From Toxonevra muliebris (Eukaryota; Arthropoda; Insecta; Diptera; Pallopteridae): DNA of 64,000 bases. This document shows, piece after piece, positions 1 to 12,625 of this stretch. The notes below the pieces were generated by a model that saw nothing but the letters and a program-made list of their open reading frames with translations, did no database searches and was not told the origin of the DNA. Position 1 is the stretch's first letter, and every line of letters begins with the position of its first letter. The position numbers and the translations under genes were made by a program. Location: positions 54,944,079-55,008,078 of the forward strand of contig OY829327.1 of NCBI GenBank assembly GCA_963691655.1, given 5' to 3'.

Positions 1-149
1 CACTTTGATTGCGATCACAAATTTAATAAATGAAATGAATCTAATCGACAGAAAAAGCAAACAAGGCAGACAGAAAATAATGTGAGCAGATTAAAAGAAG
101 CATGCTCATACGTATTTTTAGGTAGAAAGTGGGCATTGATGTTTTAAAT

Positions 150-1036
150 CAGTGGTTCTCAAGTGGTGGGGCGTAGACAGATTTGAAGGGAGGCGCGGAG
201 ATATTTCAATAAACATATATTTGAATACTCTGTAATGCACCATAATCATACTCTGTAATGCGTTTTCATACCGACAAGTAACAAAATAAAGAAAAAGAGA
301 AAGTAAAATGAAAAAAGTGAACAAAAAGGAAACAAATTCAGAAATGTTTGATATTATTTTGTATATTAATACTTTTATTCTAATATTTATATTTAACTTA
401 ATAGTTAATTGAACTGGTAAAAATCTGTACTAAAGAAGAAGATCGCAACAGTGTGTGCCTCTTTGCTTTTCGAAATTCGCTGCGGAGACGCATCAAATTC
501 AAATTCGCATCGATAATGGCTTTAAACAGAAAAATACGACAAATTGTTAAAAACTATTATTAAAAAAATCGAATGTAAATTACCATTTTCAAAGAACTTT
601 AGTTCAAAAAAATTTAAACAGTGCTTTTTTTTTTTGCCTTTGGTTAATTTCTCGACTACCTTTTACTATCAAAAACTTTAACATTAGGAATCACGTAAGA
701 TAATGCATGATTGACTCTATTTATTAATTATTTGGTTAGTTCCGGCTAGCGAATTTCCGACTTAAAACGTCACTTAAACTTCACCATCCTAGTTTTCCTC
801 ATGAGGAACAATTCAACTACTAAATAAATTTTCTAGGCTAGTTTATATTTGACGTAAACTAACCAGAGCCTCATCCAAACTATGGAAAAACCAGAATTTT
901 ATCAAGGCGGGAAAGATTTAATTTAAAAAATAGTAACCTAGCAAAAAAATATTGTGTGAAAATCAAAGTAGGGGAGGCGGGGGTTTGCCACGAATTCGAA
1001 CAGGGGGCGTAGGATGAGCACAGTTAAAAACCTCTG
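150..1036. mobile_element. hAT-type non-autonomous DNA transposon, 887 bp
   Basis: The ends are imperfect terminal inverted repeats: the left begins CAGTGGTTCTCAAGTGGTGG and the right, reverse-complemented, begins CAGAGGTTTTTAACTGTGCT. Both sides carry the perfect 8-bp duplication TTTTAAAT (142-149 and 1037-1044). An 8-bp duplication with YAG-type ends is the hallmark of the hAT superfamily. The interior is AT-rich and shows no transposase frame, so the copy must have been mobilised in trans. The sub-terminal G-rich segments (GGTGGGGCG at the left, GGGGGCG in inverted sense at the right) also match. Superfamily call is firm; family is unassigned. Confidence 0.85.
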
Positions 1037-1044
1037 TTTTAAAT

Positions 1045-1261
1045 CCTTTTTAAGTGTTTGTTATAAATATTTATGTTTGAAAAAATCATGTCTAAAATCA
1101 GACGTTATTTGTATATAACAGTTGAATATCTTGAAAATGGGCATGGTTGCTGACAGGGTGATTTTTGGCACACAAAACTTCAGTTCGAGAGCTACAATGC
1201 TGAAAATACAGTAAAACTTTTTTCAAACGCGGAAGCATCAGCAGAAATTATTCAAATTGAC
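1045..1261. other. AT-rich spacer
   Basis: No gene, RNA or repeat structure that I can recognise. Confidence 0.5.
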
Positions 1262-1545
1262 CTTGACTTTATTAAAAAGATGCTCATTTTGGTTGCCAAT
1301 AACCAATAGGGCCAAGCAAAACTCAATTTGGTTATCTGTAACCATTAAGACTAACTAAAATTTATATTGGTTGCAATAATCGATTATGTTCAACCGAAAT
1401 CTGGTTTGCTTACCAGTAACAATTTAGATCAACTAAAATTATTTGATAACCAATATACGTAACCAACATTGTTTTGGTTACCTATAACAAATATCAGCAA
1501 CAAAATTGTTTCACTAAAAATCCCCAAAAAAAAAAATAATTGGTT
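1262..1545. repeat. Bidirectional GGTTACC-type tandem repeat
   Basis: Degenerate units containing GGTT(A/G)CC followed by ATAACC recur about every 37-40 bp, for example near 1288, 1325, 1366, 1402 and 1480, with some units in the opposite orientation (ATAACCAAT). A second, clearer array of the same motif lies at 36140-36440. The units are too diverged for an exact consensus by eye. Confidence 0.6.
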
Positions 1546-2369
1546 ATTGAATGTGACAAATATGATCGTTCCGATAAATTGCATCTGAGAACACTCTCTG
1601 GTCAATGCCTGAAATTCCTCAACTTCGGAAAATCGTACTTTTTCTTCTCACAGTAATCCAAGAGATCAGCTTCTATGTCGATACGTTTATCTCTATACAG
1701 ATAGATTTCGAGGTAAACCTTCCTCAAAGCACCAGAGATATCACACGAAGCTTCATCTTCCAGGTTTCTTAAGAATTCCCGTATTAGAAAAAAAAGCTTA
1801 TGTTGAAGGACTGATCAATAAAGATACCCTTGGTTAGATAGATATATATTAAAGGGTACTAGTCGGTAACCGGGACTATTTTTTTGCGGAAAAAATCTCT
1901 TTATGAAAAAAACAAATATCAAAAGAGAACCAAACTACTCGTATGTGTTTGTGTTGTTATTTGTGTATGCAGATAATTCGTTGGAAAATTCTGAGAGATG
2001 CCGTTACTCATGCCTTCTCTCTTTCTCTTATTTATTATTTACTCCCGCTTAAGCAATGATTTTTTCAACGATGAATTAAATGCTTTGTTCAATGAGCGAA
2101 TTTTGAAAAACTTCCGACTCTAATATTTTGGAGTTGGCTTAACAGATTTTAAATCTGATAATTTTTGGCTAACCTACTAGTCAAGCTCTTTAAATTGATA
2201 TATGATAGTGTATTACTTCTGGATCTTCTAGAATAAGGATGTAGTTACACTAATAAATGTATGGATAGTGTACTGCGACCAAATTTGGTGTATTGTACCC
2301 CCCGCAGGTGCTTATTATAAGCACTCAGATAAGCCGCGTTTATGATGTCTAAACTTTCTGGCTAGTAGC
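1546..2369. other. AT-rich unassigned sequence
   Basis: No supported gene. The right part (about 2280-2370) probably holds the 3' untranslated remnant of the LINE relic that follows on the minus strand. Confidence 0.4.
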
Positions 2370-2714
2370 GACCGAGATATCTCTTTTTTTACATGTGAGT
2401 GTATCACAATGTAGAAGTATATGCTCTGGTGTCTCAGATTTTTCCTGACAAAATCTACAGGTGTTATAGATATAGGCATAGGCATAGATATGTCATGTAA
2501 TCGCCCAATTTACAATGCCCTGAAAGAAGTCCGTGATAATCCTGAGTTCGTTTTTGCTTAACCTTAGATATAGAGTTGTTGCCTTTAAGTTAAATCCCCC
2601 AATTAACAATTTTGGTTGTCTAAGCCTAGGAATTTGAGACCAGCAGGTTAACCTACCGATCTTATCATCGCCTCTTAATTTGTTTTTTTTTTTTAAGTTG
2701 TTAGTTAAAAACAC
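2370..2714 (-). pseudogene. LINE ORF2 C-terminal relic (CCHC knuckle)
   Basis: Read on the minus strand, the frame from 2714 gives a tryptophan-rich stretch with RLRQPKLLI, then SKNELRIITDFFQG, then a stop and, a little further on in the same sense, CRFCQEKSETPEHILLHCD. The C-x2-C-x8-H-x4-C pattern followed by acidic and leucine-rich residues is the zinc knuckle at the end of many insect LINE ORF2 proteins, and 'ELR.ITDFF.G' is the block that normally precedes it after the RNase H domain. A TGA stop and a (CATAGG)-like micro-expansion interrupt it. The segment is a decayed fragment. A related relic lies at 13385-13980. Clade is not resolved; a Jockey or I/Loa-type parent is possible. Confidence 0.65.
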
Positions 2715-5700
2715 TCCAGATGAAATAGACCTATTATCAACGTGGATATACTTATATGGATTTGATTCTGTTAATGATTATTACTCTTTTACCAACTCTT
2801 CTCAAACCTGTGTCAGTGAAATCAATTGAGCTGCTAATTTTTTTTAAGTGGACTCTTGTTTCATCTTTCTTATTTGTTTTATGAAGTTATTTTTCAAGAA
2901 TAAGGCGGTTGAGGTTGTTTTGATGTTCTAGGACCGCTAAACTTTTTAATGAGCAACTTTTTCCCAATCAAGTCCGGTAAAGTTGTCTTCTTCATTTGTA
3001 TGCTTCTTTGCTGTAGGCGGCTACCAAACAGGCTGAGGTGATAGACGTCTTCCTAACGCAGGAAGATTGGATGCATTGGCGTCATGAAAACCGATCTGAT
3101 ACAATTTTTATATCTTATTGAATGTGAATTTTGAAAAAAAGTGTTTAAAGAATTTTAAATTTTTGAAGTGTCTGCTGAAATCCCAGAACCTAAATTGATT
3201 TTAGTGAAATTTTAGACGACCAAACACAACTTTTCCGCACTATTAATTTTTGTTTTGCATAATTTCGATTTTTTGGCGTGCTCTAATAGACATAGACACT
3301 CGTTAATGACATCACTTTAAAAACAAGTCATTCCAATAAAAGTTCCTAAGACATTATTCCCATTTAATTCACTTCTCTTCACATACCCCGCTCATTGAGG
3401 GGAATTCCTTTTGTCTATACTTTTCCGCCAAATCAAATTCAGCTCATCAACGGTTCGCTAGCAACGGGTATTTCCAGTTTCGAACAATTAAATCAGTTTT
3501 ACCCAAGATGCTGTTAAGCGGATTAATTCAAGAACCGCAATAAAATAAACAGCAGCAACAACAATAACAGCAGCAACATTACATCAATAGCAACAGCAAT
3601 GAAAGCAACATTGTTGGCCACTAAAGTCGCATCATTCCGTGCGATATTGCCATTTCCATTAGGCTAATTGTTACAGTTATGTATGCATAAGGATGTTCCC
3701 ATATTGTGACACACATACTCGTACAAACACAGAGATACACGCACATAAATGTATGTATATTTGAGTAAGTATATGCACAGTTGGCGAATACTCTTAAAAG
3801 GAATTACCAGGACGAAAATGCGCTCAAGTCATGTCATGTGCTAAATTGAAGAAGTGTGTGTTAATTACACAAGCACACACACACACACTCACACAAATTT
3901 GTAAATACACACGTACATTTATGTTATAGCGAAGAAAGTAGAAATCCTTTTGGCAAAATGTTTTCCATATTTACGAAATTAACATATAAACACGAGCAAA
4001 GGACCAAGAAAAGAAGAAAAACCCTTTTTTGGCCTTTTCTTGAAAGCCAAAATCAGAGAATAATAAAAACGACTTGGTGTGTAGTGGATACGGCTGATGA
4101 CGAATATAGAGTGCACACACATACAAAACTATGCAATCAACTTTTGACACGCCCCATTATAACAAAAGCAATGACAACAACAACAACAACAGTGGCTTTT
4201 GACTATAGCTTGCGACATTACCCTTATCACTTTGACATTACACATTTGTGCTGCAGCATTCACACTAACAAGCTCTTGCCCATTATAGGTAGGTGTACGA
4301 GTATGTGCATGTCTATTTGCGCCCAGAATATAAACACACACACACCAATAATCTCTCGTTCATATGCAAGGATTTAGTACAAATGGAAAGACAAATGCAA
4401 ACAACAAACACAAACAACAAGTAAAAGTGCGTGTACTTTGAACAGCATAAATGTTGGTTTTCATTTTCAGTGTGTACGTGTGTGTGTGTGTGTGCCTGTA
4501 TGTATGTATGTATATGAGTGTATACGAATGTTAAATGTTACAGAGAGCAGCAGCTTCTGCCTTTCTGCTTCTATGCTTTGAAAGTTTGTCCATGTTTGTT
4601 TGTTTTAGAAACGGCAAGTATCCTTAGGCTCTTCTCTGTTCCCTCTCTCTCTCTCCCCCTTTGTTGGGAATTTGTTGGTTGTTTATGTTTGTATTGTGTT
4701 TACAATTGCGGCTAAAAGAAAAGTGAGTTCAATTGTATGTAGGTAGGTAAACTTAGGTGGGCAGGTAGACAAAAAGCAGATACAACAAATATTGTGAATT
4801 GTAAATAGGTAAATTTAAATTTTAATTCACAACTTAAGTTACTTTCCGCATGCTTGCAGTGAGGTAAAGTTTTACTTTAGTAAAAATTTTAATTTGTATT
4901 TAACATTTTTGTCTGAGTTAGAGTATACTAGAGTGAACGAAGTCCGTAATTGAATTTAAAGATATACCTATGTACTTCCTTCGGGAAAGCTGCTTAGATT
5001 TTTTATAGAACAGCTTTATCGCATACCCGATATAAGTATACCCGAAGAAGCATAATATTTTGGTGTATGTTATATTTAATATATGCAAAAATAGGCAGTT
5101 TTAAAGTCAAACCGCGGGCCTCATGAGCATAGCAGATGGTTTTTTAATTAATCATTTGTTTTACTACAATAATAAAATGAAAAATAGGAAACTATTATTT
5201 ATTCGAAAAATTTCATATTTTTACAGTGGTGGAAACCTGGTTTTAACCAGTTTTGAACCTAACCATAAATTATAAACGTTCATGAATTCGGTTAAATATC
5301 ACTCAAACATAAAACTAGACACGAACCAAAAACTAGATATGACTGAATAAAATAACTTTTAGATCTAATTTTCATAGTCTCTCGAAAAATCATAAACCAA
5401 ACTGCTTTTTTTTCACTTGAAACCAAATCAAACAGTTAAAAATGCTAAAAATGGGTGGGTTAAAGCCAAATAGTTATTTACAAAAAGTCGTTGGAATATT
5501 TTAAAAAACCTTAAAAAAAACGAAATGTTAACATTTATTTAAATTTGTCAATTTTCTGAATTTTTGTAATATATTTTTCCATTCTGTTTAAGATAACCAG
5601 AAAGTCAAACTGGAATGTAACTGAGGTATCAAAATTTACTAAGAAGTATTTTTAAAAATATGTTTAAAAAATAGAAGTATTATTTAACATTATTCAAATT

Positions 5701-6035
5701 GAAGCACATTTGTAAATTTAAAATAGCAAAAGTTTCAGGGTTTAAAACAAATTAAGCTACGGCTTTTTGTTATAAAAACCAAAGAACTTTAATATACTCT
5801 ACGTTTACCTTTGACTTAATAAACTTGACGCGGCCCGACCAGCTTTTTGTTAGTTTTTTCTCATTTGAAAATGTTAAACTGTTGAGCTCAAAAATTAAAA
5901 AAAAAAGAGTTAATAACAACAGTTTTTTATTTGTTTAAAAAAAAATGTTTTTAATCAAAGTCTGTAGTACCTTAAAAATGTAATGGTTTCAAAAGAATGG
6001 GACCTCGCATAGTTAAAGAGAAACAAATGATAAAA
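2715..6035. other. Gene-free, microsatellite-rich DNA
   Basis: Contains a CAG/CAA-rich tract (about 3550-3600), (CA)n near 3873-3889, (ACA)n near 4166-4190, (GT)n at 4479-4494 followed by (GTAT)n, and a decayed ACCAAA-rich stretch around 5240-5460. Open frames here are short and low-complexity and I do not support any of them as genes. Confidence 0.6.
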
Positions 6036-6044
6036 TAATACTAC

Positions 6045-6963
6045 CTCGGATCTGATTTCGTATCATATCGAGCCGTAAGTGCTGAATTAGTGCAATCCAA
6101 TTTTTTCATGCAAACAATTTTTTTAAGCAGACGCAAACCATGGATTAGTGACATGACATGGGCACTAGTCACTCAGCATAATGAACTAAGGCGCCAAATG
6201 CAAAATAAAATCTCTGACTTAAGAAGAAGTCAATTAAAACTTGAATATAACGCAATTGAACTATACGTTAAGAAAAACGCGAAGAAGGACAAAGAAAAGT
6301 TCTTGAACTCGATTGCCCAAAATGTGGAAAAGGAAGCGGCTAGTGGCAATATCAAGGCTGTATACGATGGTATTAAGAGTATGACTAACCCCAAAAATGT
6401 AATACCGCCGATCAAACACTTGGCTGGCAACGTTATTTCTATGACCGATGACCAATTATCAAGATGGCAACAACACTTTGAAGACAGCGAGCAGCATCAT
6501 CAATTCAGACGAGATCAAACTTACAGGCGCAGAAATCCTTTGCGAGAAATATCAACTGCTCCCCCTAACACAGCAGAGATCGAGGAGGCGATTCAACAGT
6601 TAAAAAACAATAGAGTGGCTGGCTCAGACTCTCTGAAAGCTGAACTGCTAAAAAACTCACCCCAGCATGTTGGCTCATGCACTTCTCGATATGATAAGAA
6701 GAGCTTGGAGCACATATAAAATTCCTTCGAGCTGGAAAGAGGGAATGATTGTACCTGTTCCGAAAAAGGGCGACTTGAGCCAATGTGCCAACTATAGAAG
6801 TATAACACTCCTTAACGTTATCCAAAAACTCTTGGCCCCTATTATTCTCAACAGACTCAAAGATCCTATCGAGAAACTACTACGTCGCGAACAAAATGGC
6901 TTCCGCATCCGTCGGTCCTGTGTAGACCATATAAACACACTTAGAAAAATAGTTTTATTATAA
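6045..6963 (+). pseudogene. RTE-like LINE fragment, endonuclease tail to early RT
   Basis: The segment starts in the tail of the endonuclease domain (LGSDFV, where the family normally has an SDH motif, so the histidine is lost), continues through the charged linker (RKPWISDMTW... and lysine-rich coiled stretch), and enters the reverse transcriptase fingers with WKEGMIVPVPKKGDL, NYRSITLLN and EQNGFRIRRSC. The frame shifts from frame 3 to frame 1 near 6660-6670, inside the RT N-terminus. The KKGDLS.C.NYR signature is typical of RTE-type elements. The palm domain with the catalytic aspartates is missing: translation runs into stops at 6961, and the sequence beyond has no RT similarity. The copy is truncated at both ends and dead. 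Confidence 0.8.
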
Positions 6964-7659
6964 CTAGAAGTGAATTAAAGCGAGGAACCGATAAATTTCA
7001 CATTTTGATGTCATAACATCTTTACTCGGGGGTGAAAGAACATTTATAGTATAATGAATTGCTAGAAATTAAACTCAAATGCCACGTCAGTGTCGTGTGA
7101 GGTTTCATAGTATGTATGAGTTTATAAGTGTGTGTTTTATAATATCCCTACTGGAAATGGAATAGGTTCTGGAACCTATAACGTGATTATGATTCGAACT
7201 TTTACGAATAAAAAATTTTTAGTACAAAAGAGAACTCTGCAACGTCGCCGACAAGTCAGTATGAATACTCAGTGTGTACGCAAGTGCAGGTTCAAACCCG
7301 GCGGATTTGTAATTTTTTTTTATTTATGGAGAAAAAACTATAGAAACACAAACGAATTGCCCCTCTCCATATCATCTTTCAACCAGATCGGTGACCGGTT
7401 GCCTTGAACAAGTCACGAGACATCATTTGAGGACGATTTACCCCCAATTTTTCGTAGGGATATTTTGCTTTAAGCCCAGAAGTATGCAACCCATAATTTC
7501 TATATCAGAAATGGTTGAGGTTGACTTACAGTACCTACATGTGTAACAAAATTGAACAAATGAAGGGACATTTTTGGGACATGAAAAATAGCCCAAAAAT
7601 GGCGTCCAACTAAAAAGTGATAGCATAGTAAAGTTTCTTCAGATTCAGATGAACAAAAG
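6964..7659. other. Unassigned spacer
   Basis: No supported gene. A GGTTCAAACCC stretch at about 7291 resembles a tRNA B box, but no A box or cloverleaf could be drawn. Confidence 0.4.
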
Positions 7660-7664
7660 TGGAA

Positions 7665-8050
7665 AGAGATTTTTGAAATCAGATAGCTCCTTCAGCTTCC
7701 AAAGAGTCTTGAAAATACCGAAATTTCGACAGTAAATTAACATTTTCAAGCAAGAGGTACAAAGCGTGTAAGTTTTCAAAAATTCAGCAAAAATTGTATG
7801 AAAAGTATAAATTATGGTCGAAACTTTTAAACTTTAAACCTCATTTGGTACAAATAAAAATTATCCGATTTCAAAAATTCTTTTTGCATTATATTCGTAC
7901 ACTCAAGGGGAAATACAAAAGCTAAGAAGTATGAAAAAATGTTGGCCAACAAATTTTGAAAAAATGAAAAAATTTGAAATTTATTTTCGAAATTTCGGTA
8001 CTTTCAGAACCCTTTTGGAACCTGAAGATATTGTCTGATTTCATAATCAT
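7665..8050. repeat. Inverted-repeat element with ~60-bp arms
   Basis: The left arm (about 7675-7730, AAATCAGATAGCTCCTTCAG then CTTCCAAAGAGTCTTG and ACCGAAATTTCG) is matched in reverse complement by the right arm (about 7985-8045, CGAAATTTCGGTACTTTCAG then CTTTTGGAACCTGAAG and CTGATTT). Outer boundaries and target duplications are not clear. It is probably an old MITE or foldback element. Confidence 0.55.
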
Positions 8051-10348
8051 AATCAGTATTTAATAGAAAATTCAGAAAATCAGTGCATTACTGGAAAAAT
8101 CAGTACGTCTATCTACCCTTTATGGGGTACTGGGTAGTTCTTCATGGAGTTGAAATTCAAATATTCTCTACCTATTTTACCCCTAGACTATCGATATCGC
8201 AATCCTAGCTAATTTAGTTTCAGTGGCTTCAATACTTAAATTATAAATTTGGGGTTGTTTTAAGTAAGAAAGAAGTTTTAAAATTTTTGCTGTGTTATTT
8301 TTTCATACAATTTTATGTACATATTTCCGACCATTTCAAGCTTTTTTCTGCAAACAACCCTTAAAAGTAGCAGCATGCATTGCAAGAATAATTCGATAAA
8401 TGTTCACACTTCATTATTTGTCTTAAAATATTACATTAAAATCATTATTAAATATTTGTTATTTTTTTGTAATGATTTTGAGCCGAGCAAGTGCGGCATT
8501 AAAATTTGTTCAACAGTTACCGCCGGCTTTATTGTTATCATCTGCAGCAGGAACAGCAGCAGTAATAGCAGCAATAGAAACCAACCACACCCTTCCTTCT
8601 TTTCCGGCTCATTTTTCAAAGCATCCAACTGTGACAGTGCAATATTTGTTTGTTCTTGACTGCCGCTGCTGCTGTTTCTGGTACCAACTGATTTTACCTT
8701 AAAGTGTTCGTAATTCGCTTAACATTTTCATAACTCCATAAAAATGAAATGTTCATATTTTACGCCAGCACATTTTCCCCCACTTCTCCCTGCTTCCTTC
8801 CAACAAATGGAAAACATTCACACTTTTTAATGGTGCGTGCAGTATTAAATCTTGTCTGCCTGCCTAACTGTCTGGGGTTCCATATTGCCCCGCCCCTCTA
8901 AGAAACTCTGATAAGTTTCAGAATTCTGTATTTGCGTATATTTTCGATTTGATTTTAATTATTGGATTTACGATTTGATTTTTTACGATTAAATTTTTAT
9001 TTACTAAGTTTTTATTTCTTTTTCTTTCAGGTAATTATTTGTAATGGTTTTTACAAAAAAAAAAAAATGATGCTTTGCAATCATGAAATCGTAAGGTAAG
9101 TTGTTGTTGTACTGATAAATGTCTCCGCTAGATACCCTCAAAAGTTCAAAACCATAAATTGAATTTATATCAATTTGCGTGAATTTTCTACGAAAATTGA
9201 CATAATTTAGCATCCATAAAAAAAAGAAATCGAAGAAGTAAAGAAGTAAAAGTCGAAGATGCAGGCACATCAGCATGGAAAACAACAACAACGATGAACT
9301 TTCGGTTGCCCCCTATCTCCCCACGTGCATCCGTATACTAGCTTGTGCTTCATTCATTCTTTGTCGCCATAAAGTCTTCGCCGTGTTACAGCGAGCGCAT
9401 TTCAACTTGAAAATGCTTTAATATGCTAATAAAATTTTTATTAAGTCGCTTCCGCAGATCACTAAAGATTTCATTCGCTTGCGTTGATAATAATTTCCAA
9501 AATTGTTCATCATTGCTCCACCCCACCCTCCTCCAGAATAGATAAAGTGGTTTTTCTTCTACTTTCATATTTCAACAACCGACACCGCATGCATTTTGTT
9601 GAATGAAAAAAAAAACAAGTAAAATATTTATTGTTGTACGAAAACGATAAAATTCGAGAGCAGCAGCAATGGTAGAAATGGTTTTGGTGACTTTTTGGCG
9701 GATATGGCGGGGCTGGCTTGGCATTGACTTCCGGTTTCACTTTTGTTTATCGTCGTGTTTTTCTTGAAAATTTAAATTTTACCGCGTAAAAACAAACGCT
9801 GCAGGCGAAGCTCTGTGAAACAGAATAAAAATAAATAAACAGTGTCGTCATCACCCTAACTTACTGCTGCTTACTTATCGGTTTCTTGGTTATGCTCCCA
9901 CTCCCAATCCCATTCCACCATCTGCTACTTTTACGATTTTATAGATATATGTGCCTCATATCCGTTAAATGGCGGAAGATGTTGCAAATTTTGTTTACTA
10001 CAAATCAGCAGAAGTTGCTACTTTGTTTTATGTGATTTTTTTTTTTTTGTTGTAGTGCGTTTGTTTATTTTAGCTGCTAATATTTTGTATTGCATATGTT
10101 TCGGCGTTTAGCATGATACTTTGATTTAATCATCGCATAATTCATAAATTTTTATATTTCTACATTGATTTATGCAAAACAAAAAACAAAACAACTTTAC
10201 CTATTGACTAATTTTACAAAATCAGCATTTATTCCTAACCTATTCAGCTTTAGCATGAAGGTGCATGTACTCTTCCCCTGTTTTCTTCCACTTGTATTAT
10301 GTTTTTTTTTTATTGATAAGCATTTTAAATCCGTACATAAATATGTGC
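8051..10348. other. Gene-free DNA
   Basis: AT-rich with a CAG/GCA-rich microsatellite at about 8540-8580 and homopolymer runs. Short open frames arise from these repeats. No gene supported. Confidence 0.5.
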
Positions 10349-10356
10349 ATATACAT

Positions 10357-10848
10357 TAGAGTGGTTCTTAGGCATATGGGGAAATTTTTTATATATTGTT
10401 TTTACTCTACGTCTCCTAATTTTGTTCCTTTATGTGAAAAGTGTAAACTGAAAGTTTCAGGCAAAAATATTTCAATTTAAACGTGCCTCCTCGGACTTTA
10501 AGTTTATATGTGAAAAATACTCCCGTATTATCAAATAGTCAAGTCGGTAGAGTAAAAAATCCACCAAAAGTTCATGATAATTCTTATTTGAGATTTTTTT
10601 TCAGTAATTGTTAGTGGGGGTATAGTAGATGGAAAAACCAATATATAAATAATATAAATAATAATTTAAATAAATAAGCAGCATAATACATACATACATA
10701 CATATCACATTTTTTGAAACCGAGGAGGCACGTTTAAATACAAATATTTTTGTCTGAAACTTTTACAGCTTACATTATTAGCATAAAGGAACAAAATTAG
10801 AGGGCGTATGGAAAAATTTTCCAAACTTAAAAAATAAGGACCACTCTA
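10357..10848. mobile_element. hAT MITE with long inverted arms, 492 bp
   Basis: The ends are TAGAGTGGTTCTTAGG and, in reverse complement, TAGAGTGGTCCTTATT. The arms stay similar for about 150 bp (shared internal blocks CCTAATTTTGTTCC and AAACGTGCCTCCTCGG). A perfect 8-bp duplication ATATACAT flanks it (10349-10356 and 10849-10856). There is no coding capacity. The centre includes a short (CATA)n. The structure fits a non-autonomous hAT element that can fold into a hairpin. Confidence 0.9.
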
Positions 10849-10856
10849 ATATACAT

Positions 10857-11589
10857 GTGTGTGCTGTCTGTGTTGTGCGTGTGTGCTGTTTTGTTATTGA
10901 ATTTTGCAATGTGTCGGAAATTGAGAAATTAAGTTTTAATGATGTGAATGTGTCATATGTGCCACAATTGCTGCATTTATTTAATGCATTATTTTGAATT
11001 ATTGAGTAGATTAAATGAAAATTCTAATTTGGAAAACGCTTAAGGAATTTTCAATTACTTAAAGTTGATATACAAATTTAAATCTGAATTCAAAATTTAA
11101 GGCACAACAGCCATTGAAAAATAATGAAAGCATCAATTGACTACACAGTCTGACCACAATTTACTTTTTTTCCCCTCAGAAGAAGTTGCCGGATTGCACT
11201 CTTCGATGAATATTTTAGGGATTCTCGTAATAACGGAAAGTCCAGCCATTACCATAGCCGAAGCTTTTTAAAGTCATTTTAGTTTTGTGCATTGAAATTT
11301 TAATCAACCGTGAACATTTTTTCATCCGTAAACATGATAAGTATTTTCAAGTTTTTCTTTTACGGAGCATGTATGGCTAAAGATTTAACTTTGAAGCTTC
11401 TTAACGATATTTGCAATATCTACAAAATCTCCAGCTTCAATATATTGAATAACTCTTATACTAGTTCAATTCCTTTATCATTGAGAAATGCAATAAACTT
11501 TTTCAATATGATCTAGTGTTATTATAGAAAAGAAAACCTTTATCATTTTCTTACTTTGGTTCCTCAAATACACCGTTTAATATATTTTC
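10857..11589. other. Unassigned spacer
   Basis: (GT)n-like tract just after the MITE, otherwise nothing recognisable. Confidence 0.4.
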
Positions 11590-12120
11590 TTGTATGGGAG
11601 CTGCCGTGCCCACTTGCCCAAAAAACACCACACACAACTTTGCGCCACTCCGTCGTTTTCAATTTCATTCACATGTTTCATGGAGCATGGTGTTGTCAAC
11701 CAACTCCTTTGCACAACATCTCAGTACAATAACATGTGTGGTTTCGGAGATATACTCAAAATAGCATTAAGATTGCATGAGAGGTGCCACGCCTATTTGA
11801 ACACAAATTCAAATCTGAAATTAGAGTATAAGCTCGGTATTGGCTAATAATATTTCCATACAACAAATGGTGCCTGAGATATCCTATAATAAATATTTAG
11901 GTTATATGTTAGGTGCCACACCCCTTTTTCTAGCTCCATCCCCGCAGGACGCAGTAAATTGCAGTACTGTACTATAAATGGTATTGGTAAAAAAGTATAA
12001 GGTTTGTATGGGAGTTACCCCACCCACTTGTAATTACAAACTTTTACCAAGTTAATAGTTAGGTCAGAGACATGATGCAGTATTATATAAGTTTTTATGT
12101 CATTTAGGAAGTATAATCGG
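11590..12120 (-). repeat. Dispersed GCCACGCCCAC repeat, copy 1
   Basis: Blocks such as ATGGGAGCTGCCGTGCCCAC, GAGAGGTGCCACGCC, AGGTGCCACACCCC and ATGGGAGTTACCCCACCCAC recur with similar spacing. The same block in opposite orientation occurs at about 63785, with further copies near 27920 and 39090-39290. I cannot assign a transposon class. The repeated period suggests internal tandem structure. Confidence 0.5.
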
Positions 12121-12507
12121 ACATACAAACAGATTTTCACTTTTATATATATTGTTAGATTATTTTCTTCATTGTTGTTTCGAAACGTAAAACTTTTTAA
12201 AAATTAAAAACATATTTTTTTCAATAAATGTACATATAAATACATGATTCTTACATAATATATAGTGTTTTCATACAGTTTACATTAAAAATTCAAATAA
12301 ACGCAGTATAAATGTATGACGGTCTGGCTGGACCGTGGTGGTAGCTATGTGACAAACAAAAGTGGTGCCAACAGAAGAGTTAAAAAGAAAAACATTTAGC
12401 TTGTCGACAGTAAATGTATTCAAAATTAGAATGACCGCTTTTTGTTTTTTCATTAACTATAATTTAAGACCATATGAAATGCAAAGTCGTAAATGCGTAT
12501 AGTTTAG
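12121..12507. other. Unassigned spacer
   Basis: AT-rich, nothing recognised. Confidence 0.4.
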
Positions 12508-12625
12508 TTAACCCTTTGACACCCGAATTATAATGGGGCTTGAGAGAAACCTTTTGTTGTGAAATTATGGTTACTTAGGTCTTCCACAATCATGACACCA
12601 AATTTCTTGAATAAATTTTAGATTT
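12508..12625. repeat. Fragment of a piggyBac-like end, TTAA CCCTTTGAC
   Basis: Begins TTAA (12508-12511) then CCCTTTGACACCCGAATT and stays alignable to the element starting at 59167 for about 110 bp, including AATGGGGCTTGA and GGTTACTTAG. No matching right end was found, so this is a fragment or a diverged copy. Confidence 0.5.

Noticed and set aside
3958..4377. 139-codon plus-strand open frame
   Set aside because: Sequence is full of microsatellite-derived threonine and histidine runs, no motif is visible and an overlapping minus frame is also open. Chance.
7285..7310. Possible tRNA gene (B-box-like GGTTCAAACCC)
   Set aside because: No A box, acceptor stem or anticodon arm could be drawn around it.
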